The notes beneath the pieces were generated by a model. That model was not told the DNA's origin and made no database searches. It saw only the letters and a list, made by a program, of their open reading frames with translations. A stretch of DNA of 64,000 bases from Zopfochytrium polystomum (lineage: Eukaryota > Chytridiomycota > Chytridiomycetes > Chytridiales > Chytridiaceae), in assembly GCA_025765615.1 (NCBI GenBank), contig JAIVFJ010000075.1, positions 124,001-188,000 on the forward strand, in the 5' to 3' direction. Positions 34,750-44,650 of this stretch are shown here, piece by piece. Position 1 is the stretch's first letter; the number at the start of each line of letters is the position of its first letter. The position numbers and the translations under genes were made by a program.

Positions 34750-35037
34750 TGTCAGGAACAGGGCAGGCCAGGACAAGGCAGACAAGGAACTGAGAGGAGT
34801 GATGATTGTATTGGAAACAATAATTCACTTGAGGGATGGGACAGGTCCCCCATCCCCCTTTTATACCTTTTGAGAGTCTTCCTTGTCAAGACTCAAAGAA
34901 AGTTCCAGAAAGAGCAATTAGTAATACATTGATACCAATGATACCAATAACAACAAGACAAGTCAGGAAAGCAAAGAGGGTTTCATGAAGGAATGTTCTA
35001 GAAGGTTCCAGAGGTTTCCAGAGGGTGATTCATAACA
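34750..35037 (-). mobile_element. LTR (3' LTR of element A), short form
   Basis: A 288-bp LTR in minus orientation, TGTTATG (at 35037) to CCTGACA (at 34750), lies directly downstream of the polypurine tract and pol of element A. It shares a deletion of part of the GAA/TTC array and several base changes with the LTR at 39519-39806, and differs from the LTR at 36799. Confidence 0.85.
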
Positions 35038-36798
35038 TCATCTCCCCCTTTTAGGCCTCTTCTGCAACTTGGTGGGGTACCTGGTCTTGAACTTGAGCAG
35101 AAGGTCTTGGCAGTGAGTGAGGTTTGACTCAGGTTCCCAGGTGTTGTCAGCATCTGAGTAACCTTTCCACTTGACAAGGAACTTGAGTGTCCTTCCAAAC
35201 CACTTGGCATCCAAGATTTGTTCAACCTCAAATTCCTCTTCACCTTCTGCCTCAACTGGAGGAGGAGGAGGAACAACTCTGCCTGGAATGGAATTGGCCA
35301 CAAACTTCTCCAAAAGGCTGACATGGAAAACTGGGTGGATCTTCATGGATGCAGGGACATCCAGCTTGAAGGTGACTGGATTGATTTGCTCCAAGATCTT
35401 GAAAGGTCCCAACTTGAGGTTGTCTCGCTTGGGACTTGGTCTTTTGGTCTGCAAGTTCTTCCTCAGAAGCCAAACTTGCTGACCCACAGCAAGGTCATGG
35501 TCCATTCTGTGAGTGTTGGCAAAGCTTGAGGTATCTTCTTGGGCTGGCTTCAGGGTGGAGTCCAGGAAGGTGCTGATGATCTTGAGCTTATGCAAGTGTG
35601 AAGCCACAGCAGGAGCTTGGACATTGGATAGGGTCTCTTGTCCCAAAAGATCTCCTCTTGGATTGAAGCCATAGGTTGCAAAGAAAGGAGATAGCTGGGT
35701 GCTTGAGTGGAGAGAATTGTTGAGAGCAAATTCTGCAGGCAGAAGGAGGGTGGGCCAATCATCCTGTTGATAGCTGACGTAGCACCTCAAATATTGCTCC
35801 AGGGTCTGGTTTGTTCTTTCTGTTTGTCCATCAGTCTGAGGGTGATAAGCAGTTGACAGTTGAGACGTGATTCCAAGGGCTGCTGTGAGTGCTTTCCAAA
35901 ATTGGGATCTGAACTGCGGTCCTCTGTCACTGACGATTGACTGAGGCAGCCCATGGAGCCTGAATATGTGCTGCAAAAACAGGTCTGCTGTTCCTTGTGC
36001 ATCTATATTCTCAGTGCAGGGGATGAAATGGGCCAACTTTGTCCTTCTGCAGATGACAACAAGGATAGAGTCAAATCCATGGGATGGGGGCAGTTTCACA
36101 ATGAAGTCCATGGATATTGATGACCAAGGGCTGATGGCAATTGGGAGGGGCTCCAGAAGTCCATAGGGCTTGTGTCTGCTGGATTTGTTTCTTTGACAGG
36201 TTTCACAGCTGCTGACATAGTTCTTGATGTACTTCCTCATGCCTGGCCAGTGGAAGTCTCTGGAAACAAGCTCATATGTCTTGTGCTCTCCTGGGTGTCC
36301 AGCTGTTGCTGCATCATGCCTTGTCTTGAGTATCTCAAGTTTTTCCTCCTCTTGGCTGATTTGAATCTTGTGAGGCTTGGGGTCCTTGGAAATAGCATTG
36401 GCCCACACACTGTCAGGAAGCAATGAAAGGTGTGTCTTGGATGGTGGGGTGAAACCATCTCCCCCTTCAGGTGCAAGGTCTGTTCTTCTTGACAGGGCAT
36501 CAGCCACAGTGTTCAGGTGGCCAGGAGAATAGCACAGCTTAAAGTCATACTCAGAGAGCAGTTCAGCCCACCTGGCATGCCTCTGCTTGAGCAACCTCCT
36601 TGCCCTGAAGAAGGTGAGGTTCTTGTGATCAGAATAGACAGAGATGCCTTTAGAACCAGCCAAGTAGTGTCTCCAGAATTTGAATGCTTCCACAATTGCA
36701 AGCAACTCCTTGTCATGGACTGTGTAGTTACACTCAGCACTGTTCAGCTTCCTGGAGTAATATGCCACTGGATGCAGAGGAGCAGAGGGGTCCTGAGA
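35038..36798 (-). pseudogene. Ty3/gypsy chromovirus pol 3' half: RNase H end, integrase, chromodomain
   Basis: The minus frame starts mid-RNase H (HPVAYYSRKLNSAECNY, HDKELLAIVEAF). The integrase zinc-binding region follows (GHPGEHKTYEL, CETCQRNKS). The catalytic core shows all three acidic residues (MDFIVKLPPS, VSDRGPQF, HPQTDGQTER). A C-terminal chromodomain (FLVKWKGYSDADNTWEPE) targets integration to modified histone in this family. The frame is open to the stop at 35038, within the AAAAGGGGGAGATGA polypurine tract. Reverse transcriptase, protease and gag are missing because the element is cut at 36798, where a plus-strand LTR begins. Confidence 0.9.
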
Positions 36799-36827
36799 TG
36801 TTATGAATCACCCTCTGGAAACCTCTG

Positions 36828-36880
36828 GAACCTTCTAGAACATTCCTTCATGGAACCTTGTGGAACCTTCTGGAACCTTC
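36828..36880 (+). promoter_or_regulatory. heat-shock-element array in the LTR
   Basis: GAA at 36828, TTC at 36833, GAA at 36838 and TTC at 36843 are spaced by exactly 2 bp, followed in the same 5-bp register by GAA at 36853 and 36863, TTC at 36868, GAA at 36873 and TTC at 36878. This is the nGAAnnTTCn array bound by trimers of heat-shock factor. It lies about 110 bp upstream of the TATA box, an enhancer-like position. Confidence 0.75.
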
Positions 36881-36990
36881 TTTGCTTTCCTGACTTGTCT
36901 TGTTGTCATTGGTATCATTGGTATCATTGTATTACTAATTGCTCTTTCTGGAACTTTCTTGGAGTCTTGACAAGGAACACTCTCAAAAGG

Positions 36991-37036
36991 TATAAAAGGG
37001 GGATGGGGGACCTGTCCCATCCCTCAAGTGAATTAT
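36991..37036 (+). promoter_or_regulatory. LTR core promoter: TATA box and inferred start site
   Basis: TATAAAA at 36991 precedes AAGTGAATTAT (37026-37036) by 35 bp, the expected distance for transcription initiation. The start site is inferred from this spacing and from the exact complementarity of that 11-mer to 37109-37119. Confidence 0.65.
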
Positions 37037-37108
37037 TGTTTCCAATACAATCATCACTCCTCTCAGTTCCTTGTCTGCCTTGTCCTGTCCTGCCCTGTTC
37101 CTGACATC

Positions 37109-37119
37109 ATAATTCACTT
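37109..37119 (+). other. self-primer binding site of element B
   Basis: ATAATTCACTT, two bases inside the 5' LTR, is the exact reverse complement of AAGTGAATTAT at the inferred mRNA 5' end. No tRNA-complementary TGG-type site is present. Tf1/sushi-type fungal elements prime reverse transcription with the first 11 nt of their own mRNA, and this layout matches that mechanism. Confidence 0.75.
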
Positions 37120-37146
37120 CACCCTCTCCTACTACTCTCTGCCATC

Positions 37147-38006
37147 ATGTCTGACCCAAACAACACCTTCCCTGATGCAACTGCCTTCCAAGCCTTGATG
37201 GACCAATTACAAGCCCTTTCAAGACAGACACACCAACTTCAAGAACAAGTCCTTCACCAGCAGCACCAGCTTCAACAACAACTTCACCAACAAGAACATC
37301 AAGCTCTTCCCCTGCCTCAAGCCAACCAAGCAAGAGAGCCCAAGGTTCCCAGCCCTGACAAGTTCACTGGGCTGGCCAAAGACCTTAGGAACTTTATGGC
37401 CACTGTGGAGAATGTCATCCTTCTCCAACCTTCAAGATTTCCCAATCTCTCCCAAGCACACCCACCACCCTGCAAGAGCTCTGGGAGGGGCTGGAAGCTA
37501 CCTTTGGTGACCCCTACGCATCTTGGACAGCAAGATCCAAGCTCAAGCATATCAAGCAAGGAAAGCAATCTTGTGTGGCCTACACCAACCAATTCAAGCA
37601 ACTAGCCAGAGACTCTGGATACAATGATGCAGCTCTGATGGAGCTGTACCATGATGGTCTCCATGAGTCTATCCAAGACATGCTCTCCCAGTCTCTGCAC
37701 ATCCCTGAGACCTTGGAAGAGTACATTCTCCTTGCCATCAAGATTGACAACAGACTCTACTCCAAGAGGCTGAAGCAAAGACAAGTAGGAACTACATCAA
37801 GACCTACCCCAGTCCCTCAAGCTCTTACAGTTCCTGAACCCATGCAAGTGGATGCAGTTGAGACACTTCCTAAGGGTCCTCTGAGCCAAGAGGAGAAAAC
37901 AAGGAGGGCCCAGCAGGGACTGTGTTTCTACTGTGACTCCAAGGAGCATGCTGTCAAGGACTGCCCAAGGAAGAAGCACCCAAACTCCCAGGTCCAGGCT
38001 CACTGA
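37147..38006 (+). pseudogene. gag of element B, frameshifted, with zinc knuckle
   Basis: The first frame (MSDPNNTFPDATAFQ) has a Gln-rich coiled-coil-like N-terminus and the start of a capsid-like region (FTGLAKDLRNFMATVENV). Near 37440-37460 the frame is lost: the capsid continuation (LQELWEGLEATFGDPYASW, then AYTNQFKQLARDSGYNDAAL) is in another frame. An internal deletion is likely, because the capsid is short. The nucleocapsid zinc knuckle CFYCDSKEHAVKDC (C-x2-C-x4-H-x4-C) follows, and the frame ends at 38006. The Gag protein cannot be made intact, so any mobilisation needs Gag in trans. Confidence 0.85.
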
Positions 38007-38101
38007 GGGGCAATTCCCTGGACCCTCCTCCAAGCTGCCCCTGTTTCATCACCACCACCAGCACCACAAACACCTCAGATTCCAAGCCCCACCAACTCAC
38101 C

Positions 38102-39505
38102 ATGGATGTCAAGATTCAACTCTCACCCAAGTCAACCATCACAACCAAGGCCCTTATAGACTCTGGATCATCCTGCAACTTCATTGATGCCACCCTTGCC
38201 AAGTCTTGTGCCATTCCTACGATCAAGAAATCCACACCCCTCAAGGTCCACTTTGCCAATCATGCTCTGTTCAAGGAAATCAGCCATGAAACCAAGCTAA
38301 ACCTCCACATCCAAGACTTTCCACCATCCATGGTCAATCTGGAAGTATTGGATCTTGGCTCACCCACATTCTCTGTCATCCTGGGATTACCATGGCTGCA
38401 AGCCCAGAACCCTGACATTGATTGGGTCACTGGTCAAGTCCAACCTCCACCAATTGGAACAGTCACCCAAAACTCAAGTCAAGCCTCCAAGTCTCATGCT
38501 CTCAAGTCCCTGATTCAAGGCTCTCAGCCTAGTATCCAAGGTCAACCACAAATGACAGCTCCAGTATCAGCCTGCAGCTCACAGATCCCAGCCAAGATTC
38601 AAGTTTCACAGTTCACAGTTCATAGTCAAGATTCCAGCACAGCTCATAGAGCTCACAGTCATGGCCAAGTCTGTAGTTCACAGAACCCACAGTCAAAGAT
38701 TCAAGTACCACAGTTCACAGTCCAAATTCAAGATTCAAGCTCCACAGCTCACAGTCTTTGCCAAGAACAGAACCCTCAGTCAAAGATTCAAGAATCACAG
38801 TTCCCAGTCAACAATTCAAGCCCCACTGCTGATGAGCACAGAAGGACAGACCTTGCACCTGAAGGGGGAGATGGTTTCACCCCACCATCCAAGACACACC
38901 TTTCACTGCTTCCTGACAGTGTGTGGGCCCATGCTATTTCCAAGGACCCCAAGCCTCACAAGATTCAAATCAGCCAAGAAGAGGAAAAACTTGAGATACT
39001 CAAGACAAGGCATGATGCAGCAACAGCTGGACACCCAGGAGAGCACAAGACATATGAGCTTGTTTCCAGAGACTTTTACTGGCCAGGCATGAGGAAGAAC
39101 TTGCAGTCCAAAAGACCAAGTCCCAAGCGAGACAACCTCAAGTTGAGACCTTTCAAGATCTTGGAGCAAATCAATCCAGTCACCTTCAAGCTGGATGTCC
39201 CTGCATCCATGAAGATCCACCCAGTTTTCCATGTCAGCCTTTTGGAGAAGTTTGTGGCCAATTCCATTCCAGGCAGAGTTGTTCCTCCTCCTCCTCCAGT
39301 TGAGGCAGAAGGTGAAGAGGAATTTGAGGTTGAACAAATCTTGGATGCCAAGTGGTTTGGAAGGACACTCAAGTTCCTTGTCAAGTGGAAAGGTTACTCA
39401 GATGCTGACAACACCTGGGAACCTGAGTCAAACCTCACTCACTGCCAAGACCTTCTGCTCAAGTTCAAGACCAGGTACCCCCACCAAGTTGCAGAAGAGG
39501 CCTAA
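38102..39505 (+). pseudogene. internally deleted pol of element B: protease-(deleted)-integrase Zn region-chromodomain
   Basis: One open frame of 467 codons. Residues 1-115 are the aspartic protease, with the active-site motif LIDSGSSCNFID and ILGLPWLQAQNPD. A Ser/Gln/His repeat tract follows (QVSQFTVHSQDSS and variants). At about residue 246 it joins RRTDLAPEGGDGF, which in element A lies downstream of RNase H, so reverse transcriptase and RNase H are deleted. The zinc-binding HHCC part starts (GHPGEHKTYELVSR), then a second deletion joins WPGMRK to NLQSKRPSPKR, removing the integrase core. The chromodomain is complete. TGAGGAAG is shared by both sides of the second deletion in element A. 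A polypurine tract AAAAGGGGGAGATGA precedes the 3' LTR. Confidence 0.9.
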
Positions 39506-39518
39506 AAGGGGGAGATGA

Positions 39519-39806
39519 TGTTATGAATCACCCTCTGGAAACCTCTGGAACCTTCTAGAACATTCCTTCATGAAACCCTCTTTGCTTTCCTGACTTGTCT
39601 TGTTGTTATTGGTATCATTGGTATCAATGTATTACTAATTGCTCTTTCTGGAACTTTCTTTGAGTCTTGACAAGGAAGACTCTCAAAAGGTATAAAAGGG
39701 GGATGGGGGACCTGTCCCATCCCTCAAGTGAATTATTGTTTCCAATACAATCATCACTCCTCTCAGTTCCTTGTCTGCCTTGTCCTGTCCTGCCCTGTTC
39801 CTGACA
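39519..39806 (+). mobile_element. 3' LTR of element B (288 bp, short form)
   Basis: TGTTATG to CCTGACA. It lacks about 20 bp of the GAA/TTC array found in the 5' LTR at 36799 and shares diagnostic changes (TTGTTATTGG, ATCAATGTATT) with the LTR at 34750-35037. Confidence 0.9.
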
Positions 39807-39859
39807 CAGGTGTGTCTCAGTGTGCCACTGCCACTGTGCTGGCCTCTGGGCCAACGTGC

Positions 39860-40230
39860 GGCTGCGCGCTGACCTGTGGCTGCAAGCCAACCTTATGAGA
39901 TTCCTAATCTCATGGGCCATTGAGCTGTTGAGGTCTCTTTAAAAGCTCTTCCTTGACTAGTTTCATTGGTTTTACCTTTACGTATAGTGGCCCCCCATCA
40001 ATCACAAACAACCACTCTATTCCTATGTTTGAATACTTATTCTTACTTTCAAAAGTAACTCAGTGCTGATGCCCCGCATCAAAAAGAGCATCTGGTGTTC
40101 CTTGTGCTGAATGGGCCTAAGCACAAGGCGCACACCCTTATTTCTTCTTATTTTTACTCATTTTCTCTTATTTTCCCTTTTTCCCACCTTTCAAGCCTCT
40201 GTCCCTGCACTGATGTGGCCTTCCCAGCCC
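39860..40230 (-). repeat. dispersed repeat, inverted copy of 105-440
   Basis: The reverse complement shows the same order of blocks as 105-440, including the AAGGGGTGTGCCCCTTGTG-like segment. It is diverged, and no ORF is shared. Confidence 0.45.
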
Positions 40231-40594
40231 TCAATTTCAGCCCATCTCAAATATGAGGCAGGAGAGAGACACTGGGTGGAGGGGGGTGTGGCTGAAAGAT
40301 GATTCATTCTTACAAATTGTACTTTTCTTTCATTTTCTCCTTTTTACATCTTTTGTCTTTTTCTTCTTTTTCTTCCTCCTTCTTTCTTTCTCTCTCTGAT
40401 CCCCATAAATACTGCCCCTTTCCCCCCTTCTTCTCTTCAATAATAACTCTCAACTCAAAACAATCAATAAGACTCCCCCTGGGCAGCCCCTGTTTGACTA
40501 GTTGTGTCCCTCATATCTCCTTTCAGGGTGTTGTAAGGTGAGTGCCTCCCCAAAAGACCATGTGTGTGGTGGATAGGAGACCTTCCCTGGCAAA

Positions 40595-40867
40595 GTGCAG
40601 AGTGGGCCAAGCAGGGAAGATGGAGTCCTCTTTTGGTGTAGGAGATCCCCCTGGCAAGTGCAGAGTAGGCCAAGCAGGGTGGATTAGAAGTCCTCTTTGG
40701 CCAGAGCCCCCAGACCAAGCAAGTAGAGGTAGTATTTCCCCAGGCAAGTGCAGAGTAGGCCAAGCTGTGTGAGTGCCCCCTTCCCAAAGCAAGAGTGTGT
40801 GAAGACCAAGTTGGGTTGGGTCTTCTGAGATGAGAACTTCGAGAGGCTAGTGCAGAGTGGGCCAAGC
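40595..40867 (+). repeat. irregular tandem repeat, four TGCAGAGT(A/G)GGCCAAGC units
   Basis: Units begin at about 40595, 40659, 40749 and 40851, with spacers of 64, 90 and 102 bp. The spacers share CCCC(C)TGGCAAG-like blocks. No function is evident. Confidence 0.6.
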
Positions 40868-41216
40868 TTTCTTTGTTACTTACAGTAATCTGCCATTGCA
40901 CCCCTCTTTTGAGCACAACTTCACCATCAGGTTCTTCCTTCTTCAAGTCAAGCCTGTCTCATCATCCACATCAAGTTGGTATGTCGGATACCATCCCGTC
41001 CTGTATGGGCGCTCCAGGGCTTACCCTGTCATCTCATGGCTATGGCACCCATGATTCATTCATGTGGAGACTTGTCTCTGTATGTTTGTCCATGGCTGTT
41101 ATGGCACTCATGAGTCCACAATGACTAATGACTCATGACAGTTGTTGATTGCTATATCTGTGCTTTCAGAGCATATATAGAGAGTAGTATTAACACCAAC
41201 ACCAGGGTACTGGCCC

Positions 41217-41510
41217 TTAGAACCAGGAGTTCCCCATCATTGATGACTTGTCCTTTCCCCACATATCCACTAGACTATGGGATGAGCCTTCAGAGATGTA
41301 GAGGATCTCATAACCTGTGGCTGTGAACCAACCTATGGCTGCCATTTCCTCGAAAGTGGGCTTTTGAATCATGGCACCGACGATCTTTGGGACGGCTGTT
41401 AGGTTCCGCAACTTGCCGTTATTCTCCTGCAAGATCTCCACATCTTGGTTGAGGAACAGGTCGGTGTTGCTGTGGATCTGATCCACAAAGTGGGTTAGCG
41501 GCCCACAGGA
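41217..41510 (-). CDS. hypothetical ORF, possible exon fragment
   Basis: The minus frame reads LTHFVDQIHSNTDLFLNQDV and then LRNLTAVPKIVGAMIQKPTF to a stop at 41217. It looks protein-like, but there is no upstream ATG beyond MDQIH-equivalent positions and no family was rec​ognised. It may be a displaced exon in repeat DNA. From 41511 to 42251 nothing else is supported. Confidence 0.3.
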   Translation of the reverse strand, partial: SCGPLTHFVDQIHSNTDLFLNQDVEILQENNGKLRNLTAVPKIVGAMIQKPTFEEMAAIGWFTATGYEILYISEGSSHSLVDMWGKDKSSMMGNSWF

Positions 41511-42251
41511 TTCAATGCCGCCTCAGGCACAAGCATTATCGGGAACAGAAAAGGAAATGGGCGACCCTGCTAAATTGTGGCTGCAGACCAACTGGTGGCT
41601 CAGCCACTTTCTTCTCCCTTCCAACTCGTCGACTGTGGTCTACTCCTGGATCAGATCTAGCGACTAGTCCTGCTGCTGAACTTTCACACGGGCCAGACCA
41701 GGCTGCTGCTGTTGTGTACTTGCTGTGGCATAAGCAATCAAGATTGTGGGAAGAGAAAAGAGATGGGAAGGAACCGCTACAAGATTGAAGGAGTGACAAG
41801 GGAAACTGTTCATTCAGCGCAACGCACAATACACACATACACGCGCTCGCAAGTCCGCGCTGCATTCACGCACACATTCATCAGTGACCTCAAAAGGCTT
41901 GCCTGCACAGGTGCGTGGCGGCAGTCCCCAGGGCTGATCCAGCGCTTTCCGCCACGGAACCTTGTTTCTTAGATCTGCGCAGTAGCCAGATCGTCGACAG
42001 GTGGTTTTCTGGAGGTCGTCCCAGCATAGTCGCGAGGGACAGTCGAGGCCTCAGGGGGCGATGACGCAAGACCTTGCAGCGAAATTTCGATGCATCTGCA
42101 TCGCAAGTCCGATGAGAGCAAGAGAAAGAGACACTCCCGGCCAGTTCAATCTCCACCCCAAAAGCCCTCTCACAAGAAACATTAGGTAAAGGCCCGCCCC
42201 CCTTCTGCCCCCTGCCCTCTGCCCGCCCTCTCTGTGCCAGCACTGCCAGCC

Positions 42252-43576
42252 ATGAGCAAGATCGACGACGACGAGAAGAAGGCCGAAAAGGATGACTACG
42301 CCGCCGCCGCTAAAGTCGACCCAGCTGCTGCCGCTGCGACCGCCACGGCCCGAACCCGAAAGCGCATCCTCTTCACCGCCGTCACCCTCCTCGCGCTCGT
42401 CGCCGCCGCCGCCAGTGTCATCCTCGCGGTCGTCTTCGTCGTCGGCAAACAGAAGGCATCTCAACAAGCCCCGTTTGGCGGCTCGCACTACTGGTCCCCG
42501 CCGAAAGCATCGTCGTCAGCGAAAACGTCACCACCGCAGCCGACCCCGCCTCGCGCCTCGCTGTGCTCCTGGACGGCCAGATCCTGGCCGTAGCCGTCGT
42601 CACCGCCAACGGCCGCCCGCGCCTCTTCACCCTCAGCGCCACCGCCACCGCCCAAGACAGCAGCAGCACGACCAAATCGACCGCCGCCCCCAACGGCGTC
42701 GCGAGCATCCTCCCGCGCGTTGACCCGACCGTCGCAGGTTCCAGCCAGCAGCCGCTGCCGGTCTCGCTGCCCGGCCAGCCGCAGCGCCTCTGCCTGGTCG
42801 CCGCCGGCAGCGGCACACTCTCGTGCGTCCCCGCCGCCCCAGCCGACAACAACCAGACCGCGCCCGTCGAGACCTTCCACCTCGCGCCAGACCTCCGCGC
42901 GTGGGCCTTCTGCGGCGGGCACGTCGTCGCCGTGAACGGCACCGGCGCCGTCGCCGTGCTCCGGGCGACCGATGGCGGTATACCGATCGCGGCGACGATA
43001 TTGTACTTCCCGCCTCAGCAGGGCGGCTACGCGCTAAACGGCACCCTGCGGCTGGTGTGCGACGAGGCCGCGAACCCGCAACCCCGGCTGTACGCCGTCA
43101 GCGGCGACAACACCGTGCGCACCGTTGGGTCCACCGCGACCTCGTTCGCGGCCGCCGACGCCTCCCGGCTGCCCTCCGACGCAGACGCATCCTCCACCGC
43201 GGGGGCCGTCCTCTTCGCCAGCGGATCCGTCGTCTACCCTGCCGCGGACCCCGCCGGCGGACTAGTCGCCGTTCCGGCGGTGGCGCTGCGCCCCGTCGAC
43301 CCAAACGTGCCCGTCCCGGCGATCGCTTGGTCGTCGAGGAAGAACGTGGACGTCGGGCGCGTGGTGCGGGCCGTGCTGAGCGGCGACTACTTGTACGTTC
43401 AGGCGGTGACTGGGACCATCACGCAGGTCGAGTGGAAATCCCTCGCGACGGCCCGGGTCGTGTATGCGCCGACCGACACGGAGGTGGGACGGTGCGCCGG
43501 GCTCGCCGTCGCGGGGGCGCGCGTGTTCAGTGTGTGCGACGGCGACGTCCGCGTGTGGGTCGTCGACACACACTGA
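42252..43576 (+). pseudogene. membrane-protein gene copy 2, one-base frameshift
   Basis: This inverted copy of the gene at 28410-29732 is nearly identical over the coding region: same membrane helix (FTAVTLLALVAAAASVILAV) and same ectodomain, ending VWVVDTH. Close to 42489, GGCTCGCA-CTACTGG lacks one base relative to copy 1 (GGCTCGCAGCTGCTG), so the first frame ends near 42593 while the remaining sequence stays open from 42563 to 43576. A sequencing error would have the same effect. The flanks differ from copy 1 almost immediately upstream of the ATG. A 33-bp A tract (43635-43667) lies 58 bp after the stop, as in copy 1. Confidence 0.85.
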
Positions 43577-43631
43577 TGTGCCGTTTTCCCTTGGTAGTTC
43601 GCCCTTGGAAGATAATCTGATGCTCCGTGTT

Positions 43632-43667
<36 letters not shown>

Positions 43668-43670
<3 letters not shown>

Positions 43671-44650
43671 AAAGTGGAAAATCGCTTTTACTACTTTCGA
43701 AAGGTCCACATTCGATCCGTTTCCAGTCTATTTCTTCTTCTTCTTCTTCGTCTTCTTCTTCTTCTTCTCTTCTTGCTCATCCTTCCTCTCCCTCCCCAAC
43801 CCAACCCAACTGTTCCCCTCGTCGTCCCTTGCCTTTCCTTGACTCCTCATCTCTCTTTTTTTTTTTCAATTTCTGAAACCGTGACCCTGCCACTTCCTCT
43901 CTCGCTTTCGTTGCTGCAACTTGCTGCAAGAGTGTGCAAGAGTGTGGAGTGCGGATACGCCCCATCCCTCCCTCCCTCTCTCCGGTCCCGCCCTTATGTG
44001 CGTGGTGACCCGCACGGCCGCGATGCTGGACCGCCCCTGTGCGAAGCAAAAAGACGTGAAAGTCTTTCCACGCCCCTTCTTGAGCGCGTGTTTGCCTTTT
44101 CGTTGCCCCTGCCCCCCCAAAAGGTCTCCTCTTCGCAGACCACCCCACAGTCGTAGCGTCTCCCGGAACTTCAAAGGACGAAGGTAGGTTACTCGTAGGT
44201 GTGGGGATGGACAAACCAACGAGTTCCATCGCAGTGTGGTGGAAGTTCCTCGCGGACGCGTATGACCGCCGACCGCAGGCGGCGCGGGTGAGTGGCGGCC
44301 GCATTCTTCCTTGCGGACACAAGATCGTCCACCATCCCACAGCTTACCACACTCTCGAAAGGCGGTTGCGCAAATGGGTTTCTGTTGAAGTGGAATAATA
44401 AGTCCAACAGCTTCTCACTTGCGGATTGGTTGAGCTGTGGCACTTGCACCGAACGTGGTTCACTCTTTGCTCACGTTGCTTCCAACAGCCAAACACGTTG
44501 GGACATACTGTCCTTATTACGCCAGAGTGAAAAAAAAGAAATAAAAAATAATAACGGAACTAATCGTCACCGGGAGCTCCACCACCCACCACCAAACCAA
44601 CCCGCTCGCCTTTTCCTCAAAGCCTTGCGCCGTCCTCCTCGCCGCCCTCC
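43668..44650. other. stretch without a recognised gene
   Basis: Only short ORFs occur; T/C-rich tracts lie at 43.73-43.87 kb. It separates the convergent genes ending at 43576 and 44651. Confidence 0.4.

Larger units (their letters stand above)
36799..37106 (+). mobile_element. 5' LTR of element B (308 bp)
   Basis: TGTTATGAATC to GTTCCTGACA. It abuts the truncated pol of element A on its left. The flanking 5-mers of element B (TGAGA left, CAGGT right of 39806) do not match, so B is not a simple insertion. It contains a GAA/TTC array (36828-36880), TATAAAA at 36991-36997 and AAGTGAATTAT at 37026-37036. Confidence 0.9.

Noticed and set aside
36799..37106. Recurrent ORF with FHEGMF/CGTFWNLLCFPDLSCC at several loci
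   Set aside because: These are translations of the LTR repeat array, not genes.
42051..42942. Minus-strand frames over the membrane-protein copy
   Set aside because: Antisense shadows of the plus-strand gene; the same shadows appear opposite copy 1.
43635..43667. Poly(A) tract as an assembly or vector artefact
   Set aside because: Similar A/T tracts of 20-33 bp occur in introns and intergenic DNA throughout the window, so it is a genomic feature; its position after the stop is discussed as a finding.
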